A stretch of 64,000 nt of DNA from Caulobacter sp. 17J65-9 (GCF_010975005.1 NZ_JAAIVC010000004.1:1-64000), one strand, 5' to 3'. Numbered from the stretch's first letter, positions 43,142 through 51,874 are shown. The notes: a model not told the origin generated them from the sequence alone. Made by a program: numbers and translations.

Positions 43142-43773
43142 CCTACACCGTCAAGGAGATGTTCCTGACCGTCCAGGGCGAGGGCGGCCAGGCCGGCCGG
43201 CCGGCGGTGTTCCTGCGTTTCGCGGGCTGCAACCTGTGGAGCGGGCGCGAGCAGGACCGGGCGACCGCGGTCTGCACCTTCTGCGACACGGATTTCGTCG
43301 GCACGGACGGCGAGGGCGGCGGCAAGTTCGCGACGGCCGAGGCCGCGGCCGACGCGGTCGCCGCCAAGTGGCTGGGGCCGGACGGCGAGCCGAAGCTGGT
43401 GGTCTGCACCGGCGGCGAGCCCTTGCTGCAACTGGATGCGCCGCTGATCGACGCCCTGCACGCCAAGGGCTTCGAGATCGCGGTGGAGTCCAACGGCACG
43501 CTGAAGGCGCCGGCGGGCATCGACTGGATCTGCGTCAGTCCCAAGGCCGACGCGGCCCTGGCCCAGACCTCGGGCCAGGAGCTGAAGCTGGTTTTCCCGC
43601 AGAAGGGCGTCGATCCGGCCCGCTTCGAGGGGCTGGATTTTGAGCGCTTCTACCTGCAGCCGATGGACGGCCCGGACCGCGACGCGAACACGCACGCGGC
43701 CGTCGCCTATTGCCTCGCACACCCGCGGTGGCGTTTAAGCGTGCAGACCCACAAATACATCGGAGTTCCGTGA
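43138..43773 (+). CDS. queE: 7-Carboxy-7-deazaguanine synthase (radical SAM)
   Basis: A 211-residue radical SAM enzyme that contracts 6-carboxytetrahydropterin to 7-carboxy-7-deazaguanine. The cluster-binding cysteines follow the unusual C-x14-C-x2-C spacing ([10 protein letters not shown]...AVCTFC) known for one QueE subgroup rather than the common CX3CX2C. SAM and substrate blocks are [11 protein letters not shown] and VESNGTL. The GTG at 43138 overlaps the queC stop and matches the family start ([20 protein letters not shown]). Length is normal. Confidence 0.95.
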   Translation: MTYTVKEMFLTVQGEGGQAGRPAVFLRFAGCNLWSGREQDRATAVCTFCDTDFVGTDGEGGGKFATAEAAADAVAAKWLGPDGEPKLVVCTGGEPLLQLDAPLIDALHAKGFEIAVESNGTLKAPAGIDWICVSPKADAALAQTSGQELKLVFPQKGVDPARFEGLDFERFYLQPMDGPDRDANTHAAVAYCLAHPRWRLSVQTHKYIGVP

Positions 43774-43809
43774 GCGCCGGCGCGCACGCGGGCCCTCAGA
43801 CTTGAAGTT

Positions 43810-44181
43810 ATGACCGAGCCGCTTTTCGAGATCACCAAGGCCGCCCACTTCGACGCGGCCCACCATTTCCCGAACGGGCCTGAAGAGAGCCCGTACCGGC
43901 GGCTGCACGGTCACTCGTTCAAGGTCGAGGCGACGGTGCGCGGCCCGGCCCAGGGCGTGATGGGCTTCGTCGCCGACCTCGGCGAGCTGGACGCCGAGCT
44001 GCGCGCGGTGGCCGGCGAGCTGGACCACGGCCTGCTCAACGAGAAGCCGGGGCTGGAGGTGCCGAGCCTTGAGCACCTGTGCCTGTATTTCGCCGAGCGC
44101 CTGAAGCCGCGCTTCCCGGGCCTGTGCCGGGTGGTGCTGTCGCGCCCGACCATCGGCGAGAGCTGCGCGCTCAACCTCTGA
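43810..44181 (+). CDS. queD: 6-Carboxytetrahydropterin synthase-like protein QueD
   Basis: A 123-residue T-fold enzyme of the PTPS/QueD family that makes 6-carboxytetrahydropterin from dihydroneopterin triphosphate. Zinc-binding histidines are in FDAAHHF and RLHGHSF, and the catalytic Asp-His pair is in GELDHGLLNE. The Cys expected four residues before HGH in E. coli QueD is Tyr29 here, and the C-terminal CxxxC of that enzyme is absent. Its place after queC and queE supports the QueD role; the chemistry may rely on another residue. Start ATG at 43810. Confidence 0.9.
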   Translation: MTEPLFEITKAAHFDAAHHFPNGPEESPYRRLHGHSFKVEATVRGPAQGVMGFVADLGELDAELRAVAGELDHGLLNEKPGLEVPSLEHLCLYFAERLKPRFPGLCRVVLSRPTIGESCALNL

Positions 44182-44185
44182 GCTT

Positions 44186-44333
44186 AGATCCTCCCCCTCT
44201 GGGGGAGGGGGACCACGCGAAGCGTGGTGGAGGGGGCTCGTCTGGGCGCGACGGAAGCCGCGCGCTCCGCTGGAGCCCCCCACGGCGGCTGACGCCGCCT
44301 GCTCCCCCCAGCGCTCCGCTCGGGGGGAGATCT
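44186..44333. repeat. Intergenic palindromic repeat, CCTCCCCC-type
   Basis: Outer arms AGATC-CTCCCCC (44186-44197) and GGGGGGAG-ATCT (ending 44333). Inner hairpins are similar in plan to copies 1 and 2 (GGGGGACC...GGTGGAGGGGG), but the sequence has diverged. It separates the convergent queD and lipoprotein genes. Confidence 0.8.
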
Positions 44334-44340
44334 ACGACGC

Positions 44341-44559
44341 TCAGTCGTCGCCCTTTTTCTTCTTGTCCTTCTTGTCCTTGTCAGATCCCGGCGTGACCAC
44401 GTCGATGCCGGTCTCGACGACCGCGCCGGTCACCTTGACGCCGGTGACCACGACGTCGCCGGCGACCTTGACGGCCGTGCCGACCAGGCAGCCCTGCAGG
44501 CTCAGGCCTCCGCCGATCAGGGCGGCGGCGAGCAGGAGGCGGGCGAGGGGACGGTTCAT
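44341..44559 (-). CDS. Small lipoprotein with Lys/Asp tail
   Basis: A 72-residue protein. The signal sequence ends in the lipobox LQGC, so the mature form is a lipoprotein of about 48 residues. It consists of valine-rich repeats (VGTAVKVAGDVVVTGVKVTGAVV) followed by a strongly charged tail (DKDKKDKKKKGDD). Similar small lipoproteins of unknown role (NF038104-like) are common in Proteobacteria. The Val-rich part could form a short beta or amphipathic segment on the membrane. It stands alone, convergent with queD. Confidence 0.8.
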   Translation of the reverse strand: MNRPLARLLLAAALIGGGLSLQGCLVGTAVKVAGDVVVTGVKVTGAVVETGIDVVTPGSDKDKKDKKKKGDD

Positions 44560-44638
44560 ATGGCGGGCCTCCGGCGCGAGAGCAGACCAGAGACTACCTG
44601 CCGAACGTTAAGGTTCGAAGGCGGCCGATCCGCGCGGC

Positions 44639-45736
44639 TTAAACCTTGCCGGGAACGAAGCTGGCCCCGCCGGTCTGGGCCCGGTGGCGCAGCCAGGCGT
44701 CGGCCAGCACGCAGGCGGTCATCGCCTCCATCACCGGGGCGGCGCGCAGGCCCACGCACGGGTCGTGGCGGCCCTTGGTGACCACCTCCACTTCCGATCC
44801 GTCCTCGTCGATCGAGCGGCGCGGGGTGAGGATGGAGGAGGTCGGCTTGAAGGCGGCGCGGGCCACGATCGGCTGGCCGGTGGAGATGCCGCCCAGCACG
44901 CCGCCGGCGTTGTTGGACAGGAACAGCGGCCCGGTCGGACCGGCGCGCATCTCGTCGGCGTTGTCTTCGCCCGACAGCTCGGCCGAGCCGAAGCCGGCGC
45001 CGATCTCCACGCCCTTGGCGGCGTTGATCGACATCAGGGCCGCGGCCAGTTCGGCGTCCAGCTTGCCGTAGAGCGGCGCGCCCCAGCCGGCCGGCACGCC
45101 CTCGGCCACCACCTCGACGACGGCGCCGGCCGAGGAGCCGCGCTTGCGGGTCTCGTCGAGGAAGGCCTCCCAGGCCTCCACCACGCCGGCGTCCGGCGAG
45201 AAGAACGGGTTTTGCGACGTCTCGGCCCAGTCCCAGCGGCTGCGGTCGATTCTGTGCGGGCCGACCTGGACGACGGCGGCGCGGATCTGGACCGCCGCGC
45301 CCAGCACCTTGCGCGCCACCGCCCCGGCGGCCACGCGGGCGGCCGTCTCGCGGGCGGAGGAGCGCCCGCCGCCGCGCGGATCGCGCACGCCGTACTTGGC
45401 GAAATAGGCGTAGTCGGCGTGGCCGGGCCTGAACTGGCGGGAGATGTCGCCGTAGTCCTTGGAGCGCTGGTCGACGTTCTCGATCAGGATCGAGATCGGC
45501 GTGCCGGTGGTGAGCCCTTCGTGCACGCCCGAGAGGATGCGCGCGGCGTCCGGCTCACGCCGCTGGGTGACGAAGCGGCTGGTGCCGGGCTTGCGCCGAT
45601 CCAGCTCGACCTGCAGGTCGGCTTCGGTGAGCGCCAGCCCCGGCGGGCAGCCGTCGACCACGCAGCCCAGCGCCGGGCCGTGGCTCTCGCCCCAGGTGGT
45701 GACGCGGAAAAGGTGGCCGAAGGTGTTGTGCGACAT
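44639..45736 (-). CDS. aroC: Chorismate synthase
   Basis: A 365-residue FMN-dependent lyase that makes chorismate from 5-enolpyruvylshikimate 3-phosphate, the last step of the shared aromatic pathway. Signatures include [58 protein letters not shown] and [18 protein letters not shown]. Length and start are normal. Chorismate feeds tryptophan, and thus the aromatic compounds degraded by the cluster at 23 kb, but no direct link is implied. The DnaJ-like gene lies 30 bases upstream on the same strand. Confidence 0.97.
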   Translation of the reverse strand: MSHNTFGHLFRVTTWGESHGPALGCVVDGCPPGLALTEADLQVELDRRKPGTSRFVTQRREPDAARILSGVHEGLTTGTPISILIENVDQRSKDYGDISRQFRPGHADYAYFAKYGVRDPRGGGRSSARETAARVAAGAVARKVLGAAVQIRAAVVQVGPHRIDRSRWDWAETSQNPFFSPDAGVVEAWEAFLDETRKRGSSAGAVVEVVAEGVPAGWGAPLYGKLDAELAAALMSINAAKGVEIGAGFGSAELSGEDNADEMRAGPTGPLFLSNNAGGVLGGISTGQPIVARAAFKPTSSILTPRRSIDEDGSEVEVVTKGRHDPCVGLRAAPVMEAMTACVLADAWLRHRAQTGGASFVPGKV

Positions 45737-45766
45737 GGGACGACCGTTAGCCCACGCGCGCGTCGC

Positions 45767-46504
45767 TCACAAACACGCCGCCGCGCGAACGTCGGCCCAG
45801 GCGCTGGCGAACCGGCGCAGCCGCTCGCGCGCGCCGCTCATCACGCCCGCTTCGGCCGGCTTGAGCTTCAGGAACAGGTGGCCGCGCTCGTGGCCGCCGG
45901 AGGCCGGCAGGCCCAGGCCCTTCAGGCGAAGCCGCGCGGGCTCGGCCAGGCCCTTGGGCACCCAGACCGACTGCGGGCCGGCCAGGGTCTCGACCTCGAT
46001 GCGCCCGCCGTCGCGCAGGGTGCGCGGATCGACCTCGACGCTCAGCCACAGGTCGTCGCCGGTCACCGACCAGCCGTCCTCGGCGGTGATGCGCACCTTC
46101 AGGAACAGGTCCTCGCCGCCCTTGGCCTGGCCTTTCAGGCGCACGGGCGCGCCGTTGCGCAGGCCGCCGGGCAGGCGCAGGCCCAGCTTGCGGCCGTTGG
46201 GCAGGCGGATGTTGCGGGCGAGGCCCGCATAGGCCTCGCGCGGGGTGATCTCCAGCGCCTCGCAGGCCGGCTCGGCCGCGGACGTGGTGGCGCGCGCGAC
46301 CGTGGCGCGGGCGTCGTCGAGATGCTGCAGGGTGCGGTAGGCTTCGATGACCTGGCGGAAACGCTCCGGATCGCCGCCCTGGTCGGGGCGCGCGGCCTTG
46401 GCCGCCGTGCGGAACGCCGCCGCGGTCGCCTCGCGCGAGGCGCTAGCGGGAAGGCCGAGCAAGGTCCGCGCTTCCTGCGCGGTCATACCGGAGGTCTTCG
46501 ACAT
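45767..46504 (-). CDS. DnaJ-like protein with degenerate J domain
   Basis: A 245-residue protein. The N-terminal 65 residues resemble a J domain (EARTLLGLPASASREAT...GGDPERFRQVIEAYRTL), but the invariant His-Pro-Asp reads Arg39-Pro40-Asp41. The C-terminal half resembles the substrate-binding beta domains of DnaJ/CbpA (RLPNGRKLGLRLPGGLRNG, RLRLKGLGLPASGGHERGHLFL). There is no zinc finger. Loss of His in HPD abolishes DnaK stimulation in studied J proteins, so it may be a holdase or act without DnaK. Same strand as aroC, 30 bases upstream. Confidence 0.85.
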   Translation of the reverse strand: MSKTSGMTAQEARTLLGLPASASREATAAAFRTAAKAARPDQGGDPERFRQVIEAYRTLQHLDDARATVARATTSAAEPACEALEITPREAYAGLARNIRLPNGRKLGLRLPGGLRNGAPVRLKGQAKGGEDLFLKVRITAEDGWSVTGDDLWLSVEVDPRTLRDGGRIEVETLAGPQSVWVPKGLAEPARLRLKGLGLPASGGHERGHLFLKLKPAEAGVMSGARERLRRFASAWADVRAAACL

Positions 46505-46577
46505 CCCCGCAGGTTTGCGGCAGCGATCGTCAACGCCGCGTTAAGCGTGAATCGCGGGTTGCGACTGTGGGCGGGAA

Positions 46578-46605
46578 ATGTCCGCTTTGGGTGGTGAGCG
46601 GATCA
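46578..46605. repeat. Short ATGTCCGCT repeat, copy 1
   Basis: ATGTCCGCTTTGGGTGGTGAGCGG is similar to the start of 46894-46921, in the same orientation. The pair brackets the small gene at 46641-46868. The ATGTCCGCT...AGCGGA form is an imperfect hairpin. Confidence 0.5.
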
Positions 46606-46640
46606 CAGTGGGAGCGCGAGCAGCCCCCGATGGCGTCACC

Positions 46641-46868
46641 TCACATCACCGCCATCCAGCCGTGCCGTTCGAGATGAGCGATGAACTCGTCGATACACTC
46701 CGGCGAGAGATCGAAAGTCACCCGATACCCGCCCTTCGGATGACCTCCGACGATTTCGACATCTGTTGCACCGGGCGCGACTCCTAAGACCGCGTGCAAC
46801 TCGATTTGCTCGTCAGTCGGGTGAAGCGTCTGCCCATCCCGTCGCATCAGTCGTTGATATTGGCGCAT
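46641..46868 (-). CDS. Hypothetical protein, 75 residues
   Basis: No family recognised. The product starts MRQYQRLMRRDGQTLHPTDEQIELHAVLG and ends IAHLERHGWMAVM; it is likely a small cytosolic alpha/beta protein (GGYRVTFDLSPECIDEFI). It is less GC-rich and uses more mixed codons than its neighbours, and lies between two short repeats, which may mean recent arrival. A GTG two codons upstream (46874) is an alternative start. Confidence 0.55.
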   Translation of the reverse strand: MRQYQRLMRRDGQTLHPTDEQIELHAVLGVAPGATDVEIVGGHPKGGYRVTFDLSPECIDEFIAHLERHGWMAVM

Positions 46869-46893
46869 CGCCACTGAATCTCATGGGCTTGGG

Positions 46894-46921
46894 ATGTCCG
46901 CTATGAGGCGAAAGCAGACAT
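46894..46921. repeat. Short ATGTCCGCT repeat, copy 2
   Basis: ATGTCCGCTATGAGGCGAAAGCAGACAT is an imperfect hairpin (ATGTCCGCT against AGCAGACAT) and resembles 46578-46605. Confidence 0.55.
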
Positions 46922-46934
46922 TGCTTACCCATTT

Positions 46935-47076
46935 CGTCATCCCGGCCGCAGCGGAGCGAAGCGCAGCGGAGAGCCGGGACCCAGCCGGCGCCACGCCTGT
47001 TGCAGGCCGCTCTTCACAGCGTCGGCGTCGTGCTTGCTGGGGCCCGGATAAGCGCTGCGCGCTTTCCGGGATGACG
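46935..47076. repeat. Intergenic palindromic repeat, CGTCATCCCGG-type
   Basis: Perfect 11-bp outer arms CGTCATCCCGG (46935-46945) and CCGGGATGACG (47066-47076), with GC-rich internal repeats (GCAGCGGAGCGAAGCGCAGCGGAG). The motif is of a kind scattered in alphaproteobacterial genomes. It fills the gap before pdxH. Confidence 0.85.
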
Positions 47077-47156
47077 GACCGGGAGGAGGCCTGAGGCGGA
47101 TCGCGTGCTTCGCCGGACCTGCAGGACGACGGACAAGCCGCTATATGCTCTCCGCC

Positions 47157-47828
47157 ATGACTCGCTCGACCCTGATCCCGCCCAGCCCGTCGGACGCCGA
47201 CTACGAGAGCGCTCACGCCGAGCACGCCGACGAGGCGATGTTCGAGCGGCACGAGCCGTTCGGCCTGTTCGGGGCCTGGCTGGAGGACGCCAAGCGCAAG
47301 GAGCCGAACGATCCCAACGCCATGGCGGTGGCCACCGCGGACGCCGACGGCCTGCCGGACGTGCGCATGGTGCTGCTGAAGGCGCTCGACGACCGGGGCT
47401 TCGTGTTCTTCACCAACACCGAGAGCGCCAAGGGCCGGCAGCTGGCCGCCAATCCGCAGGCGGCGCTGCTGTTCCACTGGAAGTCGCTGCGCCGGCAGGT
47501 GCGGGCGAGGGGGCCGGTCGAGCGCGTGACCGAGGCGGAGGCCGACGCCTATTTCGCCACCCGCGCCCGCGACAGCCGCATCGGCGCCTGGGCCTCGGAG
47601 CAGTCGCGTCCGATGGAAGGGCGCTTCGCGCTCGAAAAGCGCATCGCCGAGTACGGCCTGAAATACGCGCTGGGCGAGGTGCCGCGGCCGCCGCACTGGT
47701 CGGGCTACCGGGTGCTGCCGCTGGAAATGGAGTTCTGGCGCGACCGGCCGTTCCGCCTGCACGACCGCCTGGCCTTCCGGCGCGACAGCGTCGACGCCGC
47801 CTGGCTGACCGAGCGGCTGTTCCCCTGA
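47157..47828 (+). CDS. pdxH: Pyridoxamine 5'-phosphate oxidase
   Basis: A 223-residue FMN enzyme that oxidises pyridoxine or pyridoxamine 5'-phosphate to pyridoxal 5'-phosphate. [36 protein letters not shown] is the FMN-binding block, and [18 protein letters not shown] and the end WLTERLFP match the family. ATG at 47157 is preferred to 47145 because homologs begin near [11 protein letters not shown]. It converges with the secreted metallopeptidase-like gene 4 bases away. Confidence 0.95.
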   Translation: MTRSTLIPPSPSDADYESAHAEHADEAMFERHEPFGLFGAWLEDAKRKEPNDPNAMAVATADADGLPDVRMVLLKALDDRGFVFFTNTESAKGRQLAANPQAALLFHWKSLRRQVRARGPVERVTEAEADAYFATRARDSRIGAWASEQSRPMEGRFALEKRIAEYGLKYALGEVPRPPHWSGYRVLPLEMEFWRDRPFRLHDRLAFRRDSVDAAWLTERLFP

Positions 47829-47832
47829 GGCG

Positions 47833-49593
47833 TCAGCCGCCCGACGCCACCCGAGTGTAGCTGGTCTCCATCGGGTCCGAGCCCGGCATGTCCATCCAGG
47901 TGATCAGGCTGGTCTCGTCGCAGCTGTAGGTCTGCGTCGACTGCACCGGCCGGCCGGGGCCGATCGGCGTCGTGCGCGTGCCCCCGGCGGGAAGGGTGAC
48001 CCGCGCCTGGCCGGCCAGGCTCTGCTCGCGCGGACACAGGTTGAGCCAGCCGTCGGCGGCCGACCAGTAACCGCCAGCCTGCGCCGCCAGGCGCCCCTGG
48101 CCTTCAGCCGTGCCGTCCGCGTGCTCCATCAGGATGGTCGCCGACGCGCGGAAGGTCCCGGTGGTGAACGAGCCGTCGTGGTTGAGGGTGAACACGTCGC
48201 CGCTGCGCTCGGCCGAGGGGATGGACGCGCCGGCCGGCATGTGGCGGCGCATCCACTCGACCGGCCCGCCGCCGGTCTGCCGCCAGGTCCCGACCAGGCA
48301 GGCGTCGACGGTTCGGATGGCGGCGCACTCGGCGCAGGCCGCCTCCTGCCGCGCCTCGATCTCCAGCGTCGCAGGCCTGCCGCCAGTGTTGAAGCCGGCG
48401 AAGCGGAAGCGTTCGTGCTCGCCTGAAGGGACCGCGATGCGGCCGGGCAGGTCGGCCCAGTCGCCGCCGGCGGCCGGCCTTGCGGCGTGGGGCACGTCGG
48501 GCCGGGTGTCGGTGCTCCAGTCGCCGCAGTCGCAGTCGATCCAGCCGCGCGCCAGCACGAACGGCTCCAGCGGGATCCGCTCGGTCCGGGCCGTGGTCCA
48601 GCTCCAGGTCGCGCCGTCCTGGGGCGTCATGGGCAGGGTCCCGCGCGGGCCGGGGATGCGGCGGTCCAGGTAGTCCTGGGCGAAGCGCAGCCAGTCGTCG
48701 CCCGGCAGGGCCTCGCGCATGGCGGTGATCTGGGCCCGCTCGTCGATCCGGTCGGCCATGCCGCTGAGGAAGCTCAGCATGCGGTCCTCGCCGCGATCGC
48801 CCGCCAGCCAGAAGAAGAACGGCGCGGCGGCGTAGCGCATGCGAAACAGCGGCGTCTCGGGCGAGCTCGCGTCGAAGGTGTCGAGGTGGCGCTGCAGGTA
48901 GGCGTCGGCCTCGGGCAGGGCGGCCGAGGCGAACCAGGCGGCCGAGCCCTCGATCCACCAGGCCCCGCCGTCGCCGGCCTCGGTCATGGAGGTCATCTGG
49001 CCGGGGCTGAGATTGGCCTTCTGCACGCAGTGGAAGATCTCGTGGGCGACGACGGCGGCGCCGCGCTCGTGGGTGGCGCCGGCGCCCAGCAGGAAGAACA
49101 CGATCTGGCATTCGTCCGACTTGGGCGGGTCCATGTAGGTGAAGCCGGCGATGCCGCTGAACCGCTCGGCGTCGCGCCGCGGCGCGAAGTCGTCGGCGAA
49201 CAGGATGGTGACGTCGTGCATGCGGTAGGGACCCATGCGGCCCAGCATGTCGATCGCCGCCTGCACGCCGCGCTGGTAGTCGGCCATCCGGCCCTCGTCG
49301 GCGGCCCAGTCGGCGGAGATGTCCTGGATGATGCGGATGCGCGGCGGGCCCTCGCCGGTGGCCGAGGTCGCCGACGGCACGGCGACGTTCAGGCGTTCCA
49401 CGCAGAGGAAGTCGGCGTCGCGATAGCGCTCGTCGAAGCCGGCCATGTAGTTGCGGTCGGCGCAGTCGCCGAAGGCCGCCTCGGCCCGCCCGGGCAGGAC
49501 CAGGGCCAGCATCAACCCGCACAGCACGCCGGCCAGGCCGGTCAGCCCCGGACGCGGCCGCCGCAGCCGCCGGATGAGGATCGATCTCCACAT
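47833..49593 (-). CDS. Secreted HExxH putative zinc metallopeptidase
   Basis: A 586-residue exported protein without a family I can name. A long signal peptide (about 39 residues, ending AEA) is followed by an N-terminal domain containing HEIFHCVQ (His184, Glu185, His188) and WWIEGSAAWF, whose Glu215 is a likely third zinc ligand, as in gluzincins. The second half (from about 340) is Cys-rich (DCDCGDW, CAEC) with a beta-sandwich look and a lipocalin-like HADGTAEGQG...GGYWSAADG segment. Thirteen or so Cys suggest disulfides outside the cytoplasm. Peptidase activity is inferred only from the motif. Confidence 0.8.
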   Translation of the reverse strand: MWRSILIRRLRRPRPGLTGLAGVLCGLMLALVLPGRAEAAFGDCADRNYMAGFDERYRDADFLCVERLNVAVPSATSATGEGPPRIRIIQDISADWAADEGRMADYQRGVQAAIDMLGRMGPYRMHDVTILFADDFAPRRDAERFSGIAGFTYMDPPKSDECQIVFFLLGAGATHERGAAVVAHEIFHCVQKANLSPGQMTSMTEAGDGGAWWIEGSAAWFASAALPEADAYLQRHLDTFDASSPETPLFRMRYAAAPFFFWLAGDRGEDRMLSFLSGMADRIDERAQITAMREALPGDDWLRFAQDYLDRRIPGPRGTLPMTPQDGATWSWTTARTERIPLEPFVLARGWIDCDCGDWSTDTRPDVPHAARPAAGGDWADLPGRIAVPSGEHERFRFAGFNTGGRPATLEIEARQEAACAECAAIRTVDACLVGTWRQTGGGPVEWMRRHMPAGASIPSAERSGDVFTLNHDGSFTTGTFRASATILMEHADGTAEGQGRLAAQAGGYWSAADGWLNLCPREQSLAGQARVTLPAGGTRTTPIGPGRPVQSTQTYSCDETSLITWMDMPGSDPMETSYTRVASGG

Positions 49594-49643
49594 GGCGAGC
49601 CCCCGCTATCGCCGAGTTGAGAGTGCCGAAGTCCGTCGCGCCG

Positions 49644-50291
49644 TCAGGCGGCTTCCGCGCCCACGCCGTCGCGCACGCCGTAGCGCGCCAGGAAGGTCTC
49701 GACCGCCTCTTCGCAGATGTCTTCCAGCGGCCGCTCGACCGGCGCGTCGTCGCCGGCGACGAGCGGGACCAGGAAGGTCGGGTGCTCGATCATCCCCATC
49801 AGCTGCCCGGCCGCCCAGGAGGGCTTGGTCAGGCTGACCCGACCCTCCGCGTGCAGACGACGCAGGATGCCGATCAGCACCCCGCCGAATTCGTCTCTCA
49901 GGCGAGTGTGGAAGCGGCGCGCGACGGTCTCGAAGCGCCGCCGCTCGGCCGCGACCAGGCGGAAGATGGCGCGTACGAACGGATCGCTGATGAACCGCGC
50001 ATAGGCGAGCGCGAAGGCCCGCAGCTGGGTCGCGCCGTCGCCCTGGACGTGGGCGGTCTCGCCGGCGCGGCGCATGAACACCTCGGCGGCCTCCTCGACC
50101 ACGACGTGGAAGAGGTCGGACTTGCTTGGAAAATAAGCGTAAAGCGTGGCCGTAGACACGCCGGCGTCGCGAGCCACCGCCTCCATGCCGGTGGAGGCGT
50201 AACCTTCCGTCATGAAGCGCCGGCGCGCGGCGTCCAGGACGTCCTGGCGCTTGCGCTCGGAGCGGGCGTCCCGCTCGTCTTCGATCGGCAT
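49644..50291 (-). CDS. TetR/AcrR-family transcriptional regulator
   Basis: A 215-residue regulator. The N-terminal helix-turn-helix is RFMTEGYASTGMEAVARDAGVSTATLYAYFPSKSDLFHVV. The C-terminal part (from about 75) resembles the AefR-type ligand domain (RRFHTRLRDEFGGVLIGIL). It lies upstream of the secreted HExxH gene on the same strand (50 bases) and is divergent from the kinase fusion gene, either of which might be its target. The 166 bases ahead of its start to 50457 contain no other gene. Confidence 0.92.
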   Translation of the reverse strand: MPIEDERDARSERKRQDVLDAARRRFMTEGYASTGMEAVARDAGVSTATLYAYFPSKSDLFHVVVEEAAEVFMRRAGETAHVQGDGATQLRAFALAYARFISDPFVRAIFRLVAAERRRFETVARRFHTRLRDEFGGVLIGILRRLHAEGRVSLTKPSWAAGQLMGMIEHPTFLVPLVAGDDAPVERPLEDICEEAVETFLARYGVRDGVGAEAA

Positions 50292-50457
50292 TCCCCAGAA
50301 CCGCCGCGGCGCTCCCCACGCCGCAGGCGGCCTCCCTATTGCCTGTTAACCATGCTTTTAGATTTCCCCATTCAGGCGTGCAAGGCGACCGTCCACACGC
50401 TGGGTTTCAAACCATCGCTGGTGGTGCTGACGGGCCACGCCGTGTAAGTGCGCCGGC

Positions 50458-51846
50458 GTGAAATTCGTCGAAGATCCCGCCTGGCGCCGCGCCGAGGCCC
50501 GCCTGAAGGCGGAGGCCGAACGCGTCATCGAAACCCACTGCGCCGTGGTGTTCCTGGCCGGCCGGCGCGCGCGCAAGCTGAAGAAGCCGGTCGACCTCGG
50601 CTATCTGGATTTCTCCACCCTGGAGAAGCGCCGCTGGGCGATCGGCCGCGAGCTGGCCTTCAATCGCGAGACCGCGCCGGAAATCTATCTGGCCACGGAC
50701 GAGGTGGAGGGCGAGCCGGTGCTGGAGATGCGCCGGTTCGACGAGGACGCGGTGCTGGCGCGCGACCCCGAACGGGTCGACGGCGAACTGGCCGAACAGC
50801 TGGGCCGCGCGGTCGCCCGCTTCCACCTGGGCGCGAAGGTCACGCCCGGCGGGGCGAACCTGCGCTACGTGCTGGATTCCAACGCCAATATCGTGCGCGC
50901 GCTCGACCTGGGGCATGAGCGGATCGAGCGCTGGGCGGGCGCCACCGAGGCGGCCTACGCCGCCTGCGAGGGCCTGCTGGACGAGCGCCGGCGCGCGGGC
51001 CTGGCGCGCCGCTGTCACGGCGACCTGCACCTGGGCAACCTGTTCGTCGAGGACGGGCGGCCGGTGATGTTCGACTGCATCGAGTTCAGCGACGTGCTGA
51101 GCGAGATCGACGTGCTGTACGACCTGGCCTTCCTGCTGATGGACCTGAGCTTCCGCGGCCGGGTCGAGGCGGCCAACCGGGTGATGAACGCCTGGCTGGA
51201 CGAGGCCGCCCGCGGCTTCGGCGACGCCGCCTTCACCGGGCTTCGCGCCCTGCCGCTGTTCCTGTCGGTGCGGGCGGCGGTGCGCTGCCACGTGTCCGCG
51301 CAGATGGGCGACCGCGAGTTGGCCGGCCGCTATCTGGACGCGGCGATCGCGCTGCTGGAGACCTCGCCCGCCACGCTGACGGCGGTGGGCGGATTGTCCG
51401 GCTCGGGCAAGACCACCTGGGCGCGCCGGGCGGCGCCGGGCCTGGGCGCGGCGCCCGGGGCGGTGGTGCTGCGCTCCGACGAGATCCGCAAGCGGGTGTG
51501 GGGCGCAGCCGCCCTCGAGCGCCTACCGCCCGAGGCCTACGCCGCGGGACAGAGCGAGCGCGTCTATGCGCGCCTGATCCACGAGGCGCGGCTGTGCCTG
51601 GCGGCCGGGCGCTCGGCCGTGGTCGACGGGGTCTTCCTCAGGCCGTACGAGCGGGCCGCGGCCGAGGCGGCGGCGAGCGAAGCCGGCGCCGACTTCGACG
51701 GCGTCTGGCTGGAAGCCCCGGCCGAGGTGATGCATGCCCGCGTCGCCGCCCGGGTCGGCGACGCGTCGGACGCCGACGCCGCCGTGCTGGAGGCCCAGCT
51801 CGCCCGCGATCCGGGCGCGATCGGCTGGCGTCGCGAAAGGCTATGA
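50458..51846 (+). CDS. Aminoglycoside phosphotransferase-like/P-loop kinase fusion
   Basis: A 462-residue two-domain protein. Residues 1 to about 300 resemble an APH/choline-kinase fold: CHGDLHLGNLFVEDGRPVMFDCIEFSD contains the catalytic HGDxHxGN and the metal-binding Asp. Residues about 305-462 hold a gluconate-kinase-like P-loop domain (GGLSGSGKTTWARRAAPGLG). This two-domain architecture is widespread in Proteobacteria and its substrate is unknown; antibiotic resistance should not be assumed. The GTG at 50458 begins KFVEDPAW, matching the usual start of the family. Confidence 0.87.
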   Translation: MKFVEDPAWRRAEARLKAEAERVIETHCAVVFLAGRRARKLKKPVDLGYLDFSTLEKRRWAIGRELAFNRETAPEIYLATDEVEGEPVLEMRRFDEDAVLARDPERVDGELAEQLGRAVARFHLGAKVTPGGANLRYVLDSNANIVRALDLGHERIERWAGATEAAYAACEGLLDERRRAGLARRCHGDLHLGNLFVEDGRPVMFDCIEFSDVLSEIDVLYDLAFLLMDLSFRGRVEAANRVMNAWLDEAARGFGDAAFTGLRALPLFLSVRAAVRCHVSAQMGDRELAGRYLDAAIALLETSPATLTAVGGLSGSGKTTWARRAAPGLGAAPGAVVLRSDEIRKRVWGAAALERLPPEAYAAGQSERVYARLIHEARLCLAAGRSAVVDGVFLRPYERAAAEAAASEAGADFDGVWLEAPAEVMHARVAARVGDASDADAAVLEAQLARDPGAIGWRRERL

Positions 51847-51857
51847 TCCGATGCGTT

Positions 51858-51874
51858 GCTTATCACTGATAAGC
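51858..51874. promoter_or_regulatory. Operator-like palindrome before the acyl-CoA ligase gene
   Basis: A perfect 17-base inverted repeat, GCTTATCA-C-TGATAAGC, lies 54 bases before the ligase start in a short AT-rich stretch; a smaller palindrome GCTAACTAGC overlaps its end (51873-51882). This suits a dimeric repressor of fatty-acid genes, such as a TetR-type protein. Confidence 0.65.

Noticed and set aside
50458-51846. Aminoglycoside resistance gene
   Set aside because: The HGDxHxGN fold is shared with many small-molecule kinases; the fused P-loop domain belongs to a broad housekeeping-like family, so a resistance label is not supported.
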